From NCBI GenBank assembly GCA_965248775.1, contig OZ252150.1, positions 4,836,001 to 4,900,000 on the forward strand: 64,000 bases of DNA. Reading direction: 5' to 3'. This document shows positions 60,696 through 64,000 of this stretch, in pieces (the stretch's first letter is position 1; the number at the start of each line of letters is the position of its first letter). Below the pieces are notes generated by a model, which was given only the letters and a program-made list of their open reading frames with translations, had not been told where the DNA came from and searched no databases. This stretch comes from JBHHUI01 sp965248775 (GTDB taxonomy: Bacteria; Chloroflexota; Anaerolineae; Anaerolineales; JBHHUI01). Made by a program: the position numbers and the translations under genes.

Positions 60696-61316
60696 TCAAG
60701 TTTTCAATTCGGCAATCTGTTCCTCTGTCAGACATCTGGTGTTGAATCCGTGGAGCAGTAAATAGAGCTTTGCGGTTTCTTCCAATTCCTCAATGGCGTA
60801 AACAGCGGCCTCCAGGGACTTTCCGGCAACGATAGGCCCGTGATTGGCCAGAAGCACGGAGGAATGCTTTCCCGCAAGTTTCCCAATCGCTTCTCCTAGT
60901 TTTTGATCGCCGGGACGAAAATAAGGAATTAATGGGAGCGTTCCCACTCGCATCACATAGTAGGCCGTTAGAGGGGGGATCACATTTTCAGGATTGACAT
61001 CAGGCAAACAGGAAATGGCAACGGAATGCGTCGAATGGAGATGCACGATTGCCTCGTACGAAGAGCGTTGTTGGTAAACGGCATTACGCAAAAAGTGTTC
61101 TTTGGAGGGAGGATCGCCGTCCAGGAGATTTCCCTCCCAATCCAGCTTGCTAATTTTTGCAGGGTCCAATTCTCCCAGACAAGAATTGGTGGGGGTGAGC
61201 AACCAACCATCGTCCAGGCGCACACTGATGTTTCCCGAACTTCCCGCCGTCAATCCTCTTTGAAAAATAGATTTTCCCTGGTGAGCGATCTTTTCTCTGA
61301 TTTGACTTTCCTTCAT
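60696..61316 (-). CDS. otnC: Class II aldolase/decarboxylase (OtnC candidate)
   Basis: A 206-residue zinc-dependent aldolase of the fuculose-aldolase/adducin group. It has GLTAGSSGNISVRL, the catalytic Glu in SKEHFLR and metal histidines in HLHSTHS and NHGPIV. In the known pathway OtnC decarboxylates 3-oxo-tetronate 4-phosphate to dihydroxyacetone phosphate. Its ATG overlaps the kinase gene stop (4 bases), and the isomerase gene follows, so gene order fits an otnK-otnC-otnI operon. Confidence 0.88.
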   Translation of the reverse strand: MKESQIREKIAHQGKSIFQRGLTAGSSGNISVRLDDGWLLTPTNSCLGELDPAKISKLDWEGNLLDGDPPSKEHFLRNAVYQQRSSYEAIVHLHSTHSVAISCLPDVNPENVIPPLTAYYVMRVGTLPLIPYFRPGDQKLGEAIGKLAGKHSSVLLANHGPIVAGKSLEAAVYAIEELEETAKLYLLLHGFNTRCLTEEQIAELKT

Positions 61317-62575
61317 TTGATTCTCTCCAAAGCGTCCTCGAAAAAATCAGGAGATCCGAAATTCCCCGATTTCAAGGCAAGTGCCAGTGGTTCCTTCCCC
61401 GGAGTGACCGTCCATGGGACCCCAGGCGCGATTTCAGGACCAATCCGCATGGTCTTCACTTTCAACTCTTTGACGATGGAGCCGGAGGTTTCTCCTCCCG
61501 CAATGACAAACTTCCGAATTCCCGCACCTGCCAGAGATTTTGCAATCATTTTCAATGAATTTTCTACCAAATTCCCCGCCTTTTCGACGCCCAATTGAGC
61601 TTGAAGTTCTTTCACCTTTTCCGGAGAACTCGTAGTGTAAATCAACACGGAATCTTGCTTTGCTTTCACCAACGCCCACTGAATGGCGTCTTCCAAAAAA
61701 CCTGGGTTCTTGACCAACTGAATCGGATCCAGGTAAAAAGAAGGAAAAGTTTCTTTAGCTCGGGCCACCTGCTCTCGGGTCATCGTTGAGCAGCTTCCTG
61801 AGAGCATGGCCACATTCCCAGGAATCTCCGGCAGTTGATCGGCAGAGCGATTTTGAGCATTTTCCGGTTCAAAATTATCAATCAGATACATGGACAGCCC
61901 TGAACCGCCCGTAATCAATTTAAGGTTTCTGACAGCGTGTCCGATGTGGCGCAGATGGGGATTGGACACTGCGTCTACAATGGCTTAGCGCACCCCTTCG
62001 GATTCCAGTTTCTGGAAAGCTTTATGGATTGCCTCCGAACCCTGCTCCACCACTTCAAAAGGAACCAAACCGACCTTTCCTCTGACCTGCTTGTCCAAAA
62101 AACGCACCAGATTCGGATCAGTCATCGGGGTCAACGGATGGTTTTGCATACCGCTTTCATTCAACAAAACCCCATTCACAAACAAATGCCCCTGATAGAG
62201 ATTCCTCCCGTTGACTGGCAAAGCAGGACAAGCGATGGTGAAATCCTCTTCCAGAGTATCCAACAACGCATCTATCACCGGACCGATGTTTCCTTTCTCT
62301 GTCGAATCAAATGTTGAGCAATACTTGAAATAAAATTGATGGCAACCCCAGGTTTTCAATCGAATCAATGCTTCGACCGACTGAGCAATCGCTGCATCAG
62401 GAGCAATCGTGCGTGACTTCAGAGCAATCACAATTGCGTCCACCTCGCTAGGATCCGGGTCTTTCGGAGGAACCCCATTGAGCTGAATCGTGCGAAATCC
62501 CTGCTTGACCAAAAACCCGGCCAAATCGGTAGCCCCCGTAAAATCGTCTGCTATGCACCCTACAAAAATCGTCAT
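61313..62575 (-). pseudogene. otnK: Four-carbon acid sugar kinase (OtnK candidate) with in-frame stop
   Basis: A 420-codon gene for a DUF1537-type kinase, broken by TAA at 61985-61987. The N-terminal part begins CIADDFTGATDLAGFLVKQG and includes YFKYCSTFDSTEKGNIGPV and NGRNLYQGHLFVNG. It ends GVR-stop. The same frame continues AIVDAVSNPHLRHIG and then LITGGSGL, MLSGSCSTMT, VIAGGETSGSIV and PGVPWT. Relatives have Tyr at the stop position (GVRYA), so one base change (TAC or TAT to TAA) explains it. Unless suppressed or a base error, the kinase, and so the pathway, is inactive here. Confidence 0.85.
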
Positions 62576-62640
62576 AATCTCTCACAGAAGAATTAGTAAA
62601 GCGAACTAGCCACCTGACAGTTTGATGCTACGAGCAGAAT

Positions 62641-63010
62641 TCAAAAGACACCTGCAGAGACAAGTTGTTCACAAGACGTCTTTCGACTGTGTTCGCCCAC
62701 GTCGGGTCCCCCGGCCCAGTACATCCGGGACTGGGTGCGTCCCGCCGGGGTGCTCGCGTTAGCACACTGGCGCGTGCAACGCGACAAGTGTGACGCGAAG
62801 CCGATGCGGAAGATGCTGTAATCGCGACGGTCGTTGCGGTCTACCAGGCGCCGTTGCCCGGACTTGATAGTCTGTGCGCCGAAGGCAATGAGCCAGAAAT
62901 AGAGCAGCACAACCGCCAGGGTCAAGCGTGAGAGACGCAGGAAATGTCGTAGGTGGGTACTTTCGATATCAACGCCATGCCCTTTCAGATCGCCAAACAT
63001 CTCTTCAATG
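62641..63010 (-). pseudogene. IS4/IS5-like transposase remnant (C-terminal part)
   Basis: Only the end of a DDE transposase is present: EEMFGDLKGHGVDIESTHLRHFLRLSRLTLAVVLLYFWLIAFG then KSGQRRLVDRNDRRDYSIFRIG. The EEMFGDLKGHG block is the region of the catalytic Glu. Upstream, a stop codon and foreign sequence replace the rest. In the last third the frame carries one copy of the 27-bp element (read as TQSRMYWAG), and the text around it no longer looks like the family. Confidence 0.65.
62709..62736 (-). repeat. 27-bp interlocked-palindrome element, variant B, copy 1
   Basis: Read on the minus strand after an A: CCCAGT, CCCGG, ATGT, ACTGGG, CCGGG, G. CCCAGT pairs with ACTGGG, and CCCGG with CCGGG, in an interlocked order. 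The 27 bases on the plus strand at 62709-62735 are identical to 63522-63548. It adds nine codons without changing frame in the transposase remnant. Confidence 0.85.
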
Positions 63011-63118
63011 GTCTAATCACAAATGACAAATTCTGCCTGACACGCTGGGGTGAGATGCAATTGTCGTGGTGGCGACGCCCGCTGCGACTGCGCACATAAG
63101 AACTTGGGATACGCTTTT

Positions 63119-63142
63119 CCTAAATGGCCTGCGCCATTTAGG
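63119..63142 (+). promoter_or_regulatory. Hairpin covering the ribosome site of the 70-residue gene
   Basis: A 10-bp stem (CCTAAATGGC at 63119-63128 with GCCATTTAGG at 63133-63142) with a 4-base loop. Its last bases are the start of the GGAGGAGG ribosome site (63141-63148) for ATG 63150. It may reduce translation or end transcription from the left. Confidence 0.45.
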
Positions 63143-63149
63143 AGGAGGC

Positions 63150-63362
63150 ATGAAAGCAACATGGCAAGTTCGTCGCACAGTCGTAGAACAACCGGATGGG
63201 CAGCGTCGCTGGGATACTGCCTACCAGTTTCTTCTGCACTGGGCGCTGGAACCGACGGCGGGCCCACAGCCCACCGGCTCACCCAATCAGGAGAATGACT
63301 ATGGAGATTGCACTCTACGCACGCGTATCGACCAACCACCAAATGCAAACCCAAAGCATTGA
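63150..63362 (+). CDS. Small hypothetical protein preceding the recombinase
   Basis: A 70-residue protein with a very strong RBS (GGAGGAGG). The start MKATWQVRRTVVEQPDGQRRWDTAYQFLLHW is well formed; the end overlaps the recombinase start by 62 bases in another frame. The last 25 residues may be non-native if the gene once ended earlier. It is not recognised. Small genes often precede large serine recombinases, so a regulatory or accessory role is possible. Confidence 0.5.
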   Translation: MKATWQVRRTVVEQPDGQRRWDTAYQFLLHWALEPTAGPQPTGSPNQENDYGDCTLRTRIDQPPNANPKH

Positions 63363-64000
63363 ACAACAGCTTGTGCGATTGCAAAAAGCTGTAAGCGAGA
63401 ATCCCGAGTGGCAGTTGAAAGACGAGCATGTGTATCGCGATGATGGATTCACCGGTGCCAAGCTCAATCGTCCGGGGCTGGACCGCTTGAGAGATGCGGC
63501 CAGCATACCGACCCAGTTCGTCCCCGGCCCAGTACATCCGGGACTGGGTCGGTACTGGGTGGCAGCCTTCGAACTGGTGTTGGTCACTGCGCCTGACCGT
63601 TTGGCCCGCAAATATGTGCATCAGATACTGCTAACCGAAGAACTGAGCAACCTGGGTTGCGCGTTCCAATTTCTGGAACGACCCATGAAAGATGACGACC
63701 CGCACGACCAGCTCTTGTTGCAAATCCGGGGCGCGGTGGCCGAATACGAGCGCAGCTTGATTGCCGAGCGCACCCAGTACCGAACGAACTGGGTCGGTAT
63801 GCGGCGCGGACGACAGGCAAAACTGCGCGCGGGGACCCTGTTGCCATGGACCCGGGCTCCGTATGGCTATATTCTGGACCCGGAGCGACCGCGTGATCCC
63901 AAGCCGGGTTCGGATCGACCCGCTCAAAGCCGAGATCGTCAAGCAGATCTTTGTCTGGTACACGGACCTGCAAACACCGGCATCGCTGTACTCGGTTGCC
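63301..64000 (+). CDS. Serine recombinase (resolvase/invertase type), partial and interrupted
   Basis: ATG 63301 follows GGAG. The catalytic domain has EIALYARVSTNHQMQTQSIEQQ with the nucleophile Ser10, then YRDDGFTGAKLNRPGLDRLRDAA, VTAPDRLARKYVHQILLTEEL and AVAEYERSLIAER; the start of the recombinase domain is LLPWTRAPYGYILDPERPRDP. Two insertions break the family pattern: 54 bases (two 27-bp elements, one inside the other) between RDAA and FELVLV, and 27 bases between LIAER and MRRGRQAKL. Both are in frame. At 63898-63900 a C too many shifts the frame; the neighbour frame continues RVRIDPLKAEIVKQIFVWYTDLQTPASLYSVA to the window end. Activity with 27 extra residues is doubtful. Confidence 0.88.
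   Translation, partial: MEIALYARVSTNHQMQTQSIEQQLVRLQKAVSENPEWQLKDEHVYRDDGFTGAKLNRPGLDRLRDAASIPTQFVPGPVHPGLGRYWVAAFELVLVTAPDRLARKYVHQILLTEELSNLGCAFQFLERPMKDDDPHDQLLLQIRGAVAEYERSLIAERTQYRTNWVGMRRGRQAKLRAGTLLPWTRAPYGYILDPERPRDPKPGSDRPAQSRDRQADLCLVHGPANTGIAVLGC
63507..63560 (-). repeat. 27-bp element variant A, copy 1, split by a nested variant B
   Basis: The halves 63507-63521 (ACCGACCCAGTTCGT) and 63549-63560 (TCGGTACTGGGT) together equal the reverse complement of the variant A copy at 63772. Between them, 63522-63548 is a complete variant B, identical to 62709-62735. Total insert in the recombinase gene is 54 bases, 18 codons, no stop. Confidence 0.88.
63522..63548 (-). repeat. 27-bp element variant B, copy 2, nested in variant A
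   Basis: All 27 bases match 62709-62735. It is inserted in the 4-base loop of variant A, directly after its ACGA loop as seen on the plus strand (TCGT). No target duplication is visible. Confidence 0.88.
63772..63799 (+). repeat. 27-bp interlocked-palindrome element, variant A, copy 2
   Basis: After an A: CCCAGT, ACCGA, ACGA, ACTGGG, TCGGT, A. CCCAGT pairs with ACTGGG and ACCGA with TCGGT. In the recombinase frame it reads TQYRTNWVG between LIAER and MRRGR, a place where relatives have no extra residues. Both variant A copies are followed by TGC. Confidence 0.88.

Noticed and set aside
61313..61969. Separate start for a second kinase gene in the C-terminal half of otnK
   Set aside because: The sequence is in the same frame as the N-terminal half with only one stop codon between; it is one broken gene, not two.
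63013..63621. Long minus-strand frame across the recombinase
   Set aside because: It is the complement of the recombinase gene, whose plus-strand motifs are unambiguous.
1..64000. tRNA or rRNA genes
   Set aside because: No cloverleaf with a recognisable T-arm (GTTCGAATC-type) and acceptor pairing, and no rRNA segment, was noticed in any intergenic region.

Overview
This looks like a chromosomal segment of a Chloroflexota bacterium, probably near Anaerolineae or Caldilineae; the class is a guess from gene content. Pointers are paired DUF3048 lipoproteins, a PATAN-domain/small-GTPase operon, a Nuo operon with two tandem NuoM subunits, two FemX-type genes, many Pro/Thr-rich lipoproteins, and a monoderm-style MacAB exporter with no outer-membrane partner.

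Layout. 1-3530 (minus): a partial conserved gene, then a PATAN - small GTPase - alpha/beta hydrolase - V4R operon with a clear promoter. 3620-6438: two DUF3048 lipoproteins. 6496-8662: alpha-glucan phosphorylase, frameshifted. 8835-14645: M20 peptidase, GT-C glycosyltransferase, D-cysteine desulfhydrase family enzyme and two FemX proteins. 14682-24253: a textbook promoter and the membrane arm of complex I (nuoA-H-J-K-L-M-M-N) with no peripheral-arm genes. 24380-28363: the F0 part of ATP synthase (atpZ-atpB-atpE-b/delta fusion) with no F1 catalytic genes, interrupted by an IS1182-family element exactly at the atpE stop codon. 28522-34541: murE, a polyprenyl-phosphate sugar transferase, an IS1202-like element and metK. 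34615-39179: a flavin/heme redox module (ferric-reductase-like membrane protein, ApbE, a small membrane protein, a PepSY-like protein with a Glu/His/Tyr tail) with a divergent two-component system. 39203-42343: adenosine deaminase family protein and acetoacetyl-CoA synthetase. 42461-54847: a second two-component system, two small proteins, a MacA-MacB exporter and six consecutive exported proteins. 54866-56451: the second IS1182 copy. 56582-62575: an AraC regulator and a catabolic set resembling L-threonate/D-erythronate degradation, with a nonsense codon in the kinase. 62641-64000: a transposase remnant and a serine recombinase.

The most unusual signal is in the last 1.4 kb. Four copies of a 27-bp element of one architecture (CCCAGT, 5 nt, 4 nt, ACTGGG, 5 nt, 1 nt) lie in coding sequence. 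Two are stacked, one inside the other, within the recombinase gene; a third is elsewhere in the same gene; the fourth is in the transposase remnant. All preserve reading frame. The two sequence variants differ at paired positions in a compensatory way, suggesting a selected structure.

Several genes (glgP, apbE, the IS1202-like transposase, an aldo/keto reductase, the recombinase) carry single apparent indels, mostly in short homopolymers. Assembly error is a serious alternative to gene decay. All family assignments come from motif recognition by eye; no searches were run.
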